In this document: piece by piece, positions 1 to 9,458 of the stretch
Layout: the number at the start of each line of letters is the position of its first letter
Position numbering within the stretch: position 1 is the first letter of the stretch
Assembly: GCA_964511875.1 (NCBI GenBank)
Contig: CAZEHS010000005.1
Coordinates: 10,179-74,178, forward strand
Length of the DNA stretch: 64,000 nucleotides
Direction of reading: 5' to 3'
DNA from: CAZEHS01 sp964511875
GTDB taxonomy: Bacteria > Bacillota > Clostridia > Peptostreptococcales > Acidaminobacteraceae
Notes under the pieces: model-generated
Seen by the model: only the letters and a program-made list of their open reading frames with translations
The model's database searches: none
Told to the model about the DNA's origin: nothing
Program-made: the position numbers and the translations under genes

Positions 1-90
1 CCTGTTCATGGAAATCCACTCAACCATTATAAACATTTTTAAGGGTTAAGTCTATTATAATGAAGAACAGTGCCAACCATGAAGACAGCA

Positions 91-134
91 CAAAAGCCAT
101 GAACCCGAATATACATTGGATTTCATGGCTTTTG
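91..134. terminator. Hairpin terminator after the glutamine synthetase gene
   Basis: Twelve-base inverted arms AAAAGCCATGAA / TTCATGGCTTTT enclose an 18-base loop. The hairpin lies just beyond the stop codon of the minus-strand glutamine synthetase gene, and the T-rich arm end fits termination on that strand. Positions 1-90 show nothing I can name. Confidence 0.6.
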
Positions 135-154
135 AATCTCTCCATCTGCTCTGA

Positions 155-2065
155 TCAGTTGATAAAAAGATTGTGACGGTATTCAGAATATAGAACAGTC
201 AATTTTTTCATATCCTGCATCAATTCAACCTGCATGGCTGAAACCTCATCATAGTCCCCGGCCTCAACAGCTTTCCTGATCCGGGTGAAAAGGGATTCCT
301 TGTCCAGTGTGTCCTTCATCAGATAAAGACGCATGCTATTGATTTTTTCCCACATTACCACATCCAGATCAGCTACATTTTCCATGTCGTTGCTATGAAG
401 CTTAGCGGCATCCCGTACAATTTGCATGTTCTTCGGGATAATCCGCCCGGAAATCTCATTGGTCCACTGAGCCAGAACAGAGAGTTCATAGGATTCGATG
501 ATTGCTTCAGGGAACACATCGCATCGATTGAGGATCTTTCGCTTCTCGGGATGGGTCTGAAGAGCCCTAACATTCTCCCAAACGGTTGCAGGGGGCTTTC
601 CGAACAAACTGTCCCTTTCCTCTTGAGTAAAATCTTCAAATACATCCTCTTCGGAACGGTATTGACGATTCTTTTCCAGGTAGAAGCCGGGTTCGCCAGG
701 ATTCTTGCTGAATTCCCTCTCCAGTTCATCATAGGTTTTGCCTGATTTTGCAGCAGCTTCCATGCCATCCAACATGCCAAGGAATACAGCGGCCATTGCG
801 AGGTAAGAATTGGTGTTGGGGTTTGGTGCTCTGAGCTCGAACCTGGTTGAAAGAGGGCTATCAAGGTCGCGCACCAAACCGCACAGGACGGTTCTGTTCC
901 GTGTTGGAATATCAACTGAGTGGCCCAGAGATCCAACAATACATACCGGTGCTTCGAAACCGGGCTTCAGGCGGTTAAAGGCATCATTTGTACTGGTGAC
1001 GAAGGGGTTGATGACTTCATAGTTCTTAAGTAAGCCCATGAATGCACCATAACCAAGCGTACTCAGATATTGCATACCGGGGTCAGCTGGAGTGAAGAGA
1101 TTGACCATCTTACCATTTTTGAGTTTCATGGCAATGCCTACATGATGGTGCTCACCGCTGCCTGCAACACCTTCAATTGGTTTTGCGTTGAAGGTGATCT
1201 TCAGGCCATGCTTATGGAAAATGTCGCTTATGTAATCTTTTGCGAACATTTCGTTATCGGCAGCCTGAAGGGCTGCATCAAATTTCCAATCAATCTCAAG
1301 CTGCTCCATGATGTGGGTGAATACATTGCTGCCCGCAATCTTGGAGGGAACTCCGCCTACTTCTTTATGGCCCATTTCAGCTTCCAGCCCTAAGCGGTTA
1401 AGATGAATCAGAGTTTCTTCCAGTGCGGATCGGACAGGGCCGACTGTACGTTTCCAGTATTGCTCTTTCAGAGTTTGAGATGCTGATAGTTTTTCAACCT
1501 CGGACTTGTAATCCGGTGTACTAACCCAGAATTCCAATTCGGTGGCCGTGGTCAGGATGATGCTTTCGATATCTTCCGATGAACTGATCTTGAATTCCTT
1601 GCAAAGCTCCGGGTGTTTCTTGAAGAGTTTCCTAAGTTCCATATCCAGACAACGTTCTGCGTTTTGCAGCACCGCCCGTGAATCCACAAGAGTTCCCTCA
1701 TGCATCAGGTAAGCCGGGATGATCAGGGTACCTATAGGCATTCCTGTTTCAGGGAGCACGTTATCGTAATTGTAATCCACGAACCAGCGGACGTTCAAAT
1801 CAGGGATCAGGTCCACCCTGGCATTGTTGATATCCGCAATTCGGGGCAGATAGACGCTGGATCCGTCGGTTTGAACACCCATCTCCAGGAACTTTTCAGT
1901 GTTGTCGATGACCATTTCCACAGGAATCTTCTCATCTGTGTGGTTGTTGCCCAAATCAACAGCAACTAGAGAAAGGAACTTGATTTCCGGATGTTTTTTC
2001 AGAAGTTCTTTCAGTTTATTTGGGGTATGCATTTCTTTGGGGATGTTGTGGATTAGATTGTTCAT
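155..2065 (-). CDS. Glutamine synthetase, long form (636 aa)
   Basis: Glutamine synthetase family protein, expected to make glutamine from glutamate, ammonia and ATP in the cytoplasm. The beta-grasp part is near residues 30-110 and the catalytic part follows: a metal-binding TELEF segment, the GSGEHHHVG motif in place of the usual GSGMHVH, and FELRAPNPNTNSYLA near the C-terminal active site. A long C-terminal tail makes it about 170 residues longer than ordinary GlnA and somewhat shorter than type III GlnN. Such long forms occur in clostridia, where their activity is often untested. The ATG at 2065 follows a GGAGGT site. The frame stays open to 2203, but that stretch overlaps a decayed gene copy, which argues for the shorter start. 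It stands alone, with a terminator downstream. Confidence 0.85.
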   Translation of the reverse strand: MNNLIHNIPKEMHTPNKLKELLKKHPEIKFLSLVAVDLGNNHTDEKIPVEMVIDNTEKFLEMGVQTDGSSVYLPRIADINNARVDLIPDLNVRWFVDYNYDNVLPETGMPIGTLIIPAYLMHEGTLVDSRAVLQNAERCLDMELRKLFKKHPELCKEFKISSSEDIESIILTTATELEFWVSTPDYKSEVEKLSASQTLKEQYWKRTVGPVRSALEETLIHLNRLGLEAEMGHKEVGGVPSKIAGSNVFTHIMEQLEIDWKFDAALQAADNEMFAKDYISDIFHKHGLKITFNAKPIEGVAGSGEHHHVGIAMKLKNGKMVNLFTPADPGMQYLSTLGYGAFMGLLKNYEVINPFVTSTNDAFNRLKPGFEAPVCIVGSLGHSVDIPTRNRTVLCGLVRDLDSPLSTRFELRAPNPNTNSYLAMAAVFLGMLDGMEAAAKSGKTYDELEREFSKNPGEPGFYLEKNRQYRSEEDVFEDFTQEERDSLFGKPPATVWENVRALQTHPEKRKILNRCDVFPEAIIESYELSVLAQWTNEISGRIIPKNMQIVRDAAKLHSNDMENVADLDVVMWEKINSMRLYLMKDTLDKESLFTRIRKAVEAGDYDEVSAMQVELMQDMKKLTVLYSEYRHNLFIN

Positions 2066-2182
2066 TGGCACCTCCGGTGGATTGGACTTTTGACATCTGT
2101 CGATAGCACTTATCACACAGAAACATATATACCCTGCCAATTGATCATTATGCGCATCAGTTCGTATTTTTACTATTCCGGA

Positions 2183-2306
2183 ATTTCTGGTAATTGTTCT
2201 CATGCTAACATTGACTTACGACATGCCCAGTGCCGTTGAGATGCGCGAGTATTTTTGATGTCTCTATGAAAAATGGGCTCTATCGACATTTATTCAAGAT
2301 TTCTTT
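2183..2306 (+). pseudogene. Decayed, internally deleted copy of the 8156-9361 gene
   Basis: Bases 2186-2238 match 8179-8232 (signal-peptide codons of the exported protein) with only a few changes. The match then jumps: 2243-2290 aligns with about 8399-8446, so roughly 165 bases are missing. A further weak match follows near TTATTCA. No frame is open across it. I see this directly by comparing the two stretches; the reading as a duplicated and decaying relic is inference. Confidence 0.75.
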
Positions 2307-2398
2307 CCCTGATGTTAACAGACACCATTCAAGTTCTTAACACTAACCCTATATGCTGGAGATGTAGACAATCAATAGAACCCAAAAGGAGCCTCCCT

Positions 2399-2614
2399 AT
2401 GAATCTCTGTCCCTGTCTGAGCAAAAACGAAATGCCCGAATTTTTGATCAAGGCAAAGCAGCTTCGACTGGATACATCAATGCTGGCTAATGTTGTTAAG
2501 GAATGTCATACGGGCGAAAGAGACGATTTGAAATGCACTATCAATTCTCCTGAGTGTCAAAACTGTGTTGCAGGCAACATTTTTAAGAAACGGGCGTTGT
2601 TCAAACTTATCTGA
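2399..2614 (+). CDS. Small cysteine-containing protein (71 aa), unknown
   Basis: A 71-residue ORF starts at an ATG preceded by AAAAGGAG and ends just before a clear terminator, so it is probably a real small gene. It has six cysteines (CPC near the start, a single C in the middle, another C, and CQNC near the end), which suggests metal or Fe-S binding, but the spacing matches no family I recognise. No signal peptide or membrane segment is visible. It lies directly after the gene relic at 2183-2306, so its promoter may be inherited from the lost gene. Function unknown. Confidence 0.5.
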   Translation: MNLCPCLSKNEMPEFLIKAKQLRLDTSMLANVVKECHTGERDDLKCTINSPECQNCVAGNIFKKRALFKLI

Positions 2615-2644
2615 AAACTATGAATCCTGGTTTTAATCCAATAG

Positions 2645-2687
2645 AAGGTCTAAGACTCTCTGATACTGAGGAGACTTAGACCTTTTA
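2645..2687 (+). terminator. Rho-independent terminator
   Basis: Arms AAGGTCTAAG and CTTAGACCTT flank a short inner stem and are followed by TTTT. It ends the small gene at 2399-2614 and probably also serves the convergent chemoreceptor gene. Confidence 0.75.
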
Positions 2688-2739
2688 TGTATCCTAGATC
2701 GATTTTACTACGCCTTACTTAGTGGTAGATAAGCAAGAT

Positions 2740-4992
2740 TTACGCTGTCTGGTCAAGTCCTGAAAGGAAAAGTATCTCTTCCGAAACCTGGGAGCTTGGC
2801 CGGAAAACCTGAATGGATTCCATGAGGGCAGCTGCGAGGAAATGTAGATTTTCGGCCTGACTGCGCAGGTGTTCAACTGATGAGAACTGTTCCTGAGTGG
2901 AGGCTCTGGCAGTCTGGGCTGCCTCCGATGTCTGTGCGGCTACAGCGGAGATGGCACTGACTGACAGGATCATCTCCTCCTTGCTCTGATCCAGTGCTTC
3001 GATGGCTTCTGCAATCAGGGTTACCTTCGCAGTAGTTGTGTCAATTTCGCGGGTGATCAGATTGAAGGCTTTTTCCGTTCCTGTTACCGCCAGATTCTGT
3101 TCCTCTGCAATGGCTTCGTTCTTCTGCACCGTATTTTTCATGCTCTGTGCCTTTTTTTGTATCTCCTGAAGAATGTTCCGGATATCAGCAGCCTCTTGAG
3201 CGGTCTGATCCGCAAGCTTCCGTACTTCCTGAGCCACTACCGTAAATCCACGACCCGCATCACCTGCCCGAGCAGCTTCGATGGCTGCATTCAAAGACAA
3301 CAGATTTGTTGTATTGGCTATCTTTGAAATGGCCTCAACGATTCCACTGATTCGCTGAAGTTCAGCATTCAACTCCGTCACTTCTTCTAGGATATGATGT
3401 GAAGCACTTCGGCTCTCATCGGATTTAGTAGTTAAAGTTTTTAGTTGCTCCATCCCTAGGCGTGCCACCTGCTCGGTTGAACGGGCAGCATTCAGGATTC
3501 CTTCAGTCTGTGAATGAACCTCACGTATGGACGCGGCCATAAGCTGGATTCGCTGGACACCATCGGCTGCATCGTCGCTCTGGGCCTGTGCACCTTCGGC
3601 AATCTCCTCTACGGACTCAAGCATATTCTCTGCTGATGCAAATGTCTGGGCTGACAAGGCGCCTAGGGATTGGGATGCATTGGAAACCGAACCGCTGGCA
3701 TCCGTTATCCCGGTGATAAGCCCTTTTAAGTTTTCCAGCATCCGATTAAAACTACCGTTCAGTTCTGCCACTTCCCGGTTTGTTCTATGATTGCTTTCAA
3801 CCTCCAGGTCCCCTCCGGCCACACGATTCATCAGCACCCCAAGGTCATTGATAGGTTTAGTAAGTGAATCGGCGTATTTGACCGCAATCAGGGATGCCAA
3901 CAGGGCTGTTCCAAGAACAATTACCAGCATGAAATTGCGTATCTGTAGAATTCCCTGTTCGAATTCTCCCTGAGATAATGTGGCTACAATGGTCCATCCA
4001 GCCTCGCCCAATGGCTCCCACGCAGCCAGCCGGGCTCCTGTGCTGTCACTGTATTCACCGAATCCTTTTATTCCAGGTGTATCCTTTCCCTGGATGCTGG
4101 CTTTGAAGATATCCGAATCCAACGGCGTCAGGATTTTCAAAGGCTCTGAATTATATACCGTATTGCCTACTGAATCCAATATATATATGGCACCGGTTTT
4201 CCCTATTTCAGTGGCGCCAAGAAATTCCATGAACCGCTGGTGGTCAAAAAGCACTACCAGCGTTCCGTTCCAACCCGCCAGAGTTTCGATGGATTTAGCC
4301 ACAGGAATTACAAGACGGCCGGTTTTTTTTGACATAAAGGGTGCGCCCACAGCAAACTTTTCTTTGGCCGCAATTTTTCGGTAGTAGTCGGTATCTTGGA
4401 TCTGATCTCCCACGACGCTGGTTTTCGCCAGGGTTCCCTCAACCAGCACCTTTCCTGATTTGCCGGCGATGAAGGCGGATTCATAGAGCTTATCAGAGCT
4501 TTTTACTGCGTTTTTAAGCGAAAATGCGGTGCTGTTCAGCAGAGTCGTATCGTTTACGACTCCGTCTTGATTGATATCCTCCATCAGGATCAGGATATTG
4601 GTCTGGGAGGCAATTCCTTTCAATGTGTCTTCCACACCGGTAAAAACTGAGTCCAAACTGTTCCGTATCCCCTGCGCATGGGCACTGAGCATACTCTCTT
4701 GAGCAGCTCGGACTGTATCCTGGGCCTTGTTGTAGGTGATGATTCCCATAACCAGGATGGGTAGTATGGAGAGGCCTGTCAGTAGAAGCATCAGCTGGTG
4801 TTTCATACTGATAACGGCGTCCCTTGACTGGAAAAATTGGTTTCTGAATTTTTTAAATGTCCGAATAATCAGGTTGAGCATTTCAGATTTCCTTGGGCGA
4901 TTCAAAAGCAGTACATTTCCAGTATGTATTGTTGGCATGTTACTTATCAATAACTTGATTTTCCTTTTCAACGGGTTTGTATACTTTTTCAT
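2740..4992 (-). CDS. Methyl-accepting chemotaxis protein (750 aa)
   Basis: Transmembrane chemoreceptor that should sense an extracellular ligand and signal through CheA/CheW. Order of parts: a basic N-terminal stretch of about 60 residues, membrane segment near residues 67-87, a periplasmic-type double-Cache sensor domain to about 345, a second membrane segment near 352-375, HAMP, and a long helical signalling domain holding the conserved hairpin tip region (ISKIANTTNLLSLNAAIEAA and following). The extended N-terminus before the first membrane helix is unusual; an internal ATG just before LNLIIRTF could be the true start, but the ATG at 4992 has a GGAGG site four bases upstream. Monocistronic, divergent from the c-di-GMP gene at 5221. 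Ligand unknown. Confidence 0.92.
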   Translation of the reverse strand: MKKYTNPLKRKIKLLISNMPTIHTGNVLLLNRPRKSEMLNLIIRTFKKFRNQFFQSRDAVISMKHQLMLLLTGLSILPILVMGIITYNKAQDTVRAAQESMLSAHAQGIRNSLDSVFTGVEDTLKGIASQTNILILMEDINQDGVVNDTTLLNSTAFSLKNAVKSSDKLYESAFIAGKSGKVLVEGTLAKTSVVGDQIQDTDYYRKIAAKEKFAVGAPFMSKKTGRLVIPVAKSIETLAGWNGTLVVLFDHQRFMEFLGATEIGKTGAIYILDSVGNTVYNSEPLKILTPLDSDIFKASIQGKDTPGIKGFGEYSDSTGARLAAWEPLGEAGWTIVATLSQGEFEQGILQIRNFMLVIVLGTALLASLIAVKYADSLTKPINDLGVLMNRVAGGDLEVESNHRTNREVAELNGSFNRMLENLKGLITGITDASGSVSNASQSLGALSAQTFASAENMLESVEEIAEGAQAQSDDAADGVQRIQLMAASIREVHSQTEGILNAARSTEQVARLGMEQLKTLTTKSDESRSASHHILEEVTELNAELQRISGIVEAISKIANTTNLLSLNAAIEAARAGDAGRGFTVVAQEVRKLADQTAQEAADIRNILQEIQKKAQSMKNTVQKNEAIAEEQNLAVTGTEKAFNLITREIDTTTAKVTLIAEAIEALDQSKEEMILSVSAISAVAAQTSEAAQTARASTQEQFSSVEHLRSQAENLHFLAAALMESIQVFRPSSQVSEEILFLSGLDQTA

Positions 4993-5220
4993 CTTTCCTC
5001 CATTATGATACTAACTTCAAAGGGATGCTTCGAGCGGCTATTACAGCATTTTACAGCCTGACTATACCATGGCCTGCGTCCGTCTGTGTTTATTCGGTGT
5101 TTGGCTCTTGTTAAGTTTGTGTGTTTAGCATTAACAGAGAATTAACAAGATGCACACATGCTGATAACCGCAAGTAGTATAGGATGATAACGAGAACGAG
5201 ATAACAGAAAAGGAGCACCC

Positions 5221-7047
5221 ATGAATCCTGAAGCATGCCTTCAAGTATCACCCCTCACAATACATAAGGTCATAGAGTCCCGCCTCATCCGATCCCTCTA
5301 TCAACCCATAGTTCGGCTTCAGGACGGGGCAGTCATTGGCTACGAAGCATTAAGTAGAGGTCCCTGCAATACACCCTTTGAAAGTCCTCTGGTTCTCCTT
5401 TCTGAAGCTGAGACTAACCACTGTCTTTGGGATCTGGAGATACTAATGCGTAAGGTCGCCATCGAAGGTTCAGCAAACCTAGAGATCGGACAGACACTAT
5501 TTCTGAATGTGGATCCACGGATCATAAACGACCCAGCCTTTCGTCATGGACTTACAAGAGAATATCTTGAGTCCCAACAGTTGAGTCCAACTTCAATCAT
5601 CTTTGAAATCACTGAGCGTTATGCAATCCAGGACCACCAGGCATTTGATAAGGTGCTCTGCAATTACCGGGAACAGGGATACCAGATCGCTATAGATGAT
5701 GCTGGATCAGGCTATTCCGGCATGAACACCATCGCAGTTACCCGGCCGGATTATGTGAAGATTGATATGGATATTATCCGGAACGTCCACGCGGACCCTC
5801 TCCGGCAGGCTATTGTGAAAAGCTTCGTGCTGCTGGGACAGACTGCGGACATCCGAATCGTAGCGGAGGGAATTGAAACCCGGGAGGAATTGAAAGCCCT
5901 GATTCAACTGGGCGTCTACTCAGGTCAGGGCTATTATCTCCAACGACCTGTACCGGAAATCCAACCCCTCCCACTGGGAAAAGTCCAAGAAATTCAAACA
6001 TTAAGCCGTATTCAGCAGAATCAATCAGGATACAGCAGCCATTACCACTTCATCGGGAGTCTAGCTGCCGAGCAACCCGTGCTGGAACCTGATACGCCTT
6101 GTGGAGAACTGGAATCTCTTTTCAGGAAGCATGATCTGGAGGCATTCTGCCTGGCAGAGGAAGGATACGTAAAGGGACTCATCACCCGTAAGGATCTGTT
6201 CCAGACGATGTCCAGCCAGCATGGCTACGCACTTTACACCCGGAGGCCTGCATCCCTGGTGATGAATGATAAACCGTTGATCGTGGACTATTACACATCT
6301 GTCTCAGCCGTTGCGGATTATGCCATGAATCGGTGTTCAGATAAAATGTACGATCCGGTTGTGGTGATGAAGGGCTCTAAATACCATGGGATGGCGGCCG
6401 TAAAAGACTTACTCCAGTATTCTGTTGAATATGAAAGAGATTATGCCAGGGAACTGAATCCGTTGACTCAACTCCCTGGCAATAAAGTCATCAACCGGGT
6501 GCTCAATGATATTCTGGTTTACAGTACCCAAGCTGCCCTGTTTTATTTTGACCTGGATCACTTCAAGGCCTATAACGATATCTATGGATTTGAAAAAGGT
6601 GATCAGGTCATCTGTCTTGTATCCCAGATCATCCAAAATGTCATTAAAGGGAACGATGCCATCAATACTTTCGTGGGTCATATTGGCGGAGATGATTTCG
6701 TGGCTGTTATTGAAAATACAGAGCCGAGGGTGCTCCATAGCCTCTGTCAGGAAATATTGGTTCAGTTCAGCCGGGAGATCCGCAGCTTTTACACAGAATC
6801 CCACTGGGATGCAGGATGGATATCCTCAGAGGATCGCAACGGTGTCCCTGTCCGCTACAGCCTTACATCGCTGTCGATTGGCGTTCTGTATGGCGAACTG
6901 ACGCAAATATCCGATGTGGGGATCCTTGCAGAGCATATGGCGGCAATCAAAAAAGGAGTCAAAAAAATATCTGGCAATGCTTATCAGATGTTCACACTGG
7001 AGGCATTCGATCAATCCAGCTATCAATACCTTGCTTCACGGTGTTGA
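5221..7047 (+). CDS. EAL-CBS-GGDEF c-di-GMP turnover protein (608 aa)
   Basis: Soluble protein combining a c-di-GMP phosphodiesterase-type EAL domain (about residues 15-245), a pair of CBS domains (about 265-395) and a GGDEF diguanylate-cyclase domain (about 410-590). The EAL domain keeps GYEALSRGP, FEITER, the AIDDAGSGYSG metal motif, VKIDMD and VAEGIET, so it is probably active. The cyclase signature reads GGDDF, an allowed variant, and I see no RxxD inhibitory site upstream of it. CBS domains usually bind adenine nucleotides, suggesting energy-state control of which activity dominates. The start has a good AAAAGGAG site. This is the only c-di-GMP enzyme in the window, which also holds a c-di-GMP riboswitch at 29.4 kb. 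Confidence 0.93.
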   Translation: MNPEACLQVSPLTIHKVIESRLIRSLYQPIVRLQDGAVIGYEALSRGPCNTPFESPLVLLSEAETNHCLWDLEILMRKVAIEGSANLEIGQTLFLNVDPRIINDPAFRHGLTREYLESQQLSPTSIIFEITERYAIQDHQAFDKVLCNYREQGYQIAIDDAGSGYSGMNTIAVTRPDYVKIDMDIIRNVHADPLRQAIVKSFVLLGQTADIRIVAEGIETREELKALIQLGVYSGQGYYLQRPVPEIQPLPLGKVQEIQTLSRIQQNQSGYSSHYHFIGSLAAEQPVLEPDTPCGELESLFRKHDLEAFCLAEEGYVKGLITRKDLFQTMSSQHGYALYTRRPASLVMNDKPLIVDYYTSVSAVADYAMNRCSDKMYDPVVVMKGSKYHGMAAVKDLLQYSVEYERDYARELNPLTQLPGNKVINRVLNDILVYSTQAALFYFDLDHFKAYNDIYGFEKGDQVICLVSQIIQNVIKGNDAINTFVGHIGGDDFVAVIENTEPRVLHSLCQEILVQFSREIRSFYTESHWDAGWISSEDRNGVPVRYSLTSLSIGVLYGELTQISDVGILAEHMAAIKKGVKKISGNAYQMFTLEAFDQSSYQYLASRC

Positions 7048-7092
7048 GAAACTTATGAATGCGGAGATTGTTGTTCTTAAGTGATGTGTACG

Positions 7093-7132
7093 AAAGAACT
7101 ACCCATATCATATTGACATGGGTAGTTCTTCT
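7093..7132. terminator. Bidirectional terminator
   Basis: Perfect 12-base arms AAGAACTACCCA / TGGGTAGTTCTT lie between the convergent genes at 5221-7047 and 7198-7995. Confidence 0.7.
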
Positions 7133-7197
7133 ATTCTTGACTTGCTTCATATGATTGTACGTCAAGTTTACTCGGTTAACTAATTCAAGACTGGTTT

Positions 7198-7995
7198 TCA
7201 CTCATGTGTTAATTCCGAATCCTCATTCCTGTTATTTCGGTGCTTGAACATCTCTGATGTTTCTTTAACTAGATTCAGGATATCTGACGGAATCATCACG
7301 ATCGTGGTTGTATTCTGCTCTGCTCCGACCTCAGTAATCATCTGCATCCTTCTTAACTCCAGTGAGATAGGATTATCACTCATGACCTTCGATGCGGCAG
7401 CTAATCTTTCTGAGGCTTCATATTCAGCGGATGCCTTGATTATTCGGGCTTTCTTTTCCCTCAAAGCCTCAGCTTCCATAGCCATTGCCCGCTGCATTGC
7501 TTCAGGTATCTCGATGTCCTTTATTTCAACCTTTTCGACTAGAAGTCCCCAATCAAAAACGGTTTCATTCAAAACACCGATCATGTCCAGATTTATTTTG
7601 TTGCGCTCCTTTAGAACCTCATCAAGCGTGTGAACCCCAATCATGTTTCGAAGGTGACTGGCTGTGAACTGATAGACAGCCTGACTATAGTTTTCTACAT
7701 TAATTATCGCTTTAGCCGGATCACCAATCTTATACCAGACAACTGCATTCACTCTGATTGACACATTGTCTCGTGTGATGGTTTCCTGGGCTTCAATTGT
7801 AACCGTAATGGTCCGAAGGTCTACCATCTTCACGAATTCAAGAATCGGAATCACATAGAACAATCCAGGTCCCCTTATTCCTCTAAATCGACCCAGAAAA
7901 AACAGCACACCACGTTGCCATTCATTTGCAATACGTATACCGGATAAAATTAGAAGAATGATTAACACGGCTATGATTCGAATGATTAGATCCAT
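7198..7995 (-). CDS. SPFH/stomatin-like membrane protein (265 aa)
   Basis: Slipin-type SPFH (band 7) protein. One N-terminal membrane segment (residues about 2-22) is followed by the SPFH domain with typical stomatin text (RGPGLFYVIP, VDLRTITV, IEIPEAMQRAMAMEAEALREKKA) and a helical tail. Such proteins form ring-like membrane scaffolds; bacterial members often sit with an NfeD-type protease partner, which is absent here. The start at 7995 follows an AAGGAGGT site; an upstream in-frame ATG at 8034 lacks one. Single gene; cellular role not deducible from its neighbours. Confidence 0.9.
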   Translation of the reverse strand: MDLIIRIIAVLIILLILSGIRIANEWQRGVLFFLGRFRGIRGPGLFYVIPILEFVKMVDLRTITVTIEAQETITRDNVSIRVNAVVWYKIGDPAKAIINVENYSQAVYQFTASHLRNMIGVHTLDEVLKERNKINLDMIGVLNETVFDWGLLVEKVEIKDIEIPEAMQRAMAMEAEALREKKARIIKASAEYEASERLAAASKVMSDNPISLELRRMQMITEVGAEQNTTTIVMIPSDILNLVKETSEMFKHRNNRNEDSELTHE

Positions 7996-8155
7996 TAACA
8001 GGACCTCCTTTGTAATTTGATCATTCCAATTCATATATACCCATAATTACTGCTTGCTACCAATTTGGTTTCTCTAGAATGGGGTTACTTGATATGCAAC
8101 GGGGTATTAATAAGATGAACAGTTGTAATTGTCTCATGAACAGGAGGTGGATCTG

Positions 8156-9361
8156 GTGAAACGCATATTAAGCGTGTTTCTAGTAATTGTTCTCATGCTG
8201 ACACTGACTTACGGTTTGTCCAGTGCCGTTGATACCAGCGAATCAATCGGGGTTTTCAGAAATCTGATTAAAGTGGAAGTCAACGGTCAGCGCGTGATTC
8301 TGGACAATTTTCTTTACAATGGGAGAACCTATGTTCCGATGCGTGAGGTCGCTGAGCTGCTTGGCAAGGAAGTCGGCTGGAACTCATACAGCAAAACCGC
8401 GAGTATTTTTGATGTCTCCTACGAAAAATCGGCTCTATCTACATTGCTGCCGAGTGAGACAGGTTATTCATGGATTTACAACGGGTTCGCAGAATATGGC
8501 CATACGATGACGCTGAACAGTATAACGGACGCCCCGTCTCAGCGGGTCTATACCATTACAGGTGAAGTTGATGACATGTCAGGCGGCGAGGGTTTGATCG
8601 GCGGATCCATTTCGATCAGATACATCCTAACTGGAAATTCACTGATTCAGGAGAAAGCGGAACTTCGAATGCTGGATTCCAAATTCAATCGTCTGACACT
8701 GATTAAAACTCCGTTGGTTGCAGGGACAACCTGGACTCAGACTGCCGCAGACAAGAATGGAAATACAGCGAGAATCGATGCCATGATAAGAAAGGTTGAA
8801 ATAATAGGCGGCAAGACGCAGTATACCGTTTACTATGATGATGTCAACTCGGCATATTTTGAAGAACGTATCATTCGCGAGGGAGTCGGGGTCATATCCG
8901 TTGAGAAGTTGCTTGAGCTTTCAGATATGAGTTTTCCTGCAGGCTATTACCTCTATATAAGCGGCATCCTGAAAGAAATACCAATTACGCTCTATTTCCC
9001 GAATTCAACGGCAGATCAAGTGTATCCAGAGACCAGGAATCTGATGGTCATCGACGGGGGAGTGGCACGTGCGGCAGTTCTTGGCCTGATCCAGGGGCCA
9101 CAAACACAAGGACTTGTTGCATCCATAGCTGAAGGAACAGAACTGCTTGACATCAGAATAAGGGACGGTATCTGCACCGTAGACTTTTCAAAAGAATTCA
9201 TTACGAATCATCCGGGCGGCAGTGCAGGTGAATTGATGACACTGTCGTCAATTCTGAAGACACTGACGCAATTCGATGCGATTGATAAAGTCCAGATTCT
9301 TGTTGATGGCAAAACAGGTGCGACTCTTGGGAATATTTTGTTGGACAAACCGATGGAATAG
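8156..9361 (+). CDS. Exported copper-amine-oxidase-N / GerMN-type protein (401 aa)
   Basis: Secreted or surface protein. GTG start at 8156 follows AGGAGGTGG and gives a clean signal peptide ending near LSSA. Next comes a copper-amine-oxidase-N-like fold (about residues 30-80: VEVNGQ, FLYNGRTYVPMREVAELLG), common in exported clostridial proteins and not itself an oxidase. The C-terminal 130 residues resemble the GerMN spore/sporulation domain (ITLYFPNSTADQVYPETR, a DGICTVDFSKEF strand, and a final VDGKTG segment). The middle part, a beta-rich region, I do not recognise. A decayed copy of its 5' end lies at 2183-2306, so the gene was once duplicated. Monocistronic. Confidence 0.8.
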   Translation: MKRILSVFLVIVLMLTLTYGLSSAVDTSESIGVFRNLIKVEVNGQRVILDNFLYNGRTYVPMREVAELLGKEVGWNSYSKTASIFDVSYEKSALSTLLPSETGYSWIYNGFAEYGHTMTLNSITDAPSQRVYTITGEVDDMSGGEGLIGGSISIRYILTGNSLIQEKAELRMLDSKFNRLTLIKTPLVAGTTWTQTAADKNGNTARIDAMIRKVEIIGGKTQYTVYYDDVNSAYFEERIIREGVGVISVEKLLELSDMSFPAGYYLYISGILKEIPITLYFPNSTADQVYPETRNLMVIDGGVARAAVLGLIQGPQTQGLVASIAEGTELLDIRIRDGICTVDFSKEFITNHPGGSAGELMTLSSILKTLTQFDAIDKVQILVDGKTGATLGNILLDKPME

Positions 9362-9402
9362 ATTTTTATTGCGATTGCAAATCCGTATGAGCCATCGGAT
9401 AT

Positions 9403-9447
9403 AAAAGGCCAGCTGACTAAATCATTTGACTTAGGAGCCGGCCTTTT
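9403..9447. terminator. Bidirectional terminator
   Basis: Stem AAAAGGCC-GCT / AGC-GGCCTTTT type pairing with a second pair of short arms (TTAGGAGCC side), located between convergent genes ending at 9361 and 9459. Confidence 0.55.
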
Positions 9448-9458
9448 CATTTCTATTA

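Noticed and set aside
373..939. 188-residue frame inside the glutamine synthetase gene
   Set aside because: Same strand, other frame of a well-supported conserved gene; no family text and no ribosome site.
2066..2203. 46-residue N-terminal extension of the glutamine synthetase frame
   Set aside because: No ribosome site, and the stretch overlaps a recognisable relic of another gene on the opposite strand; the ATG at 2065 has a GGAGGT site.
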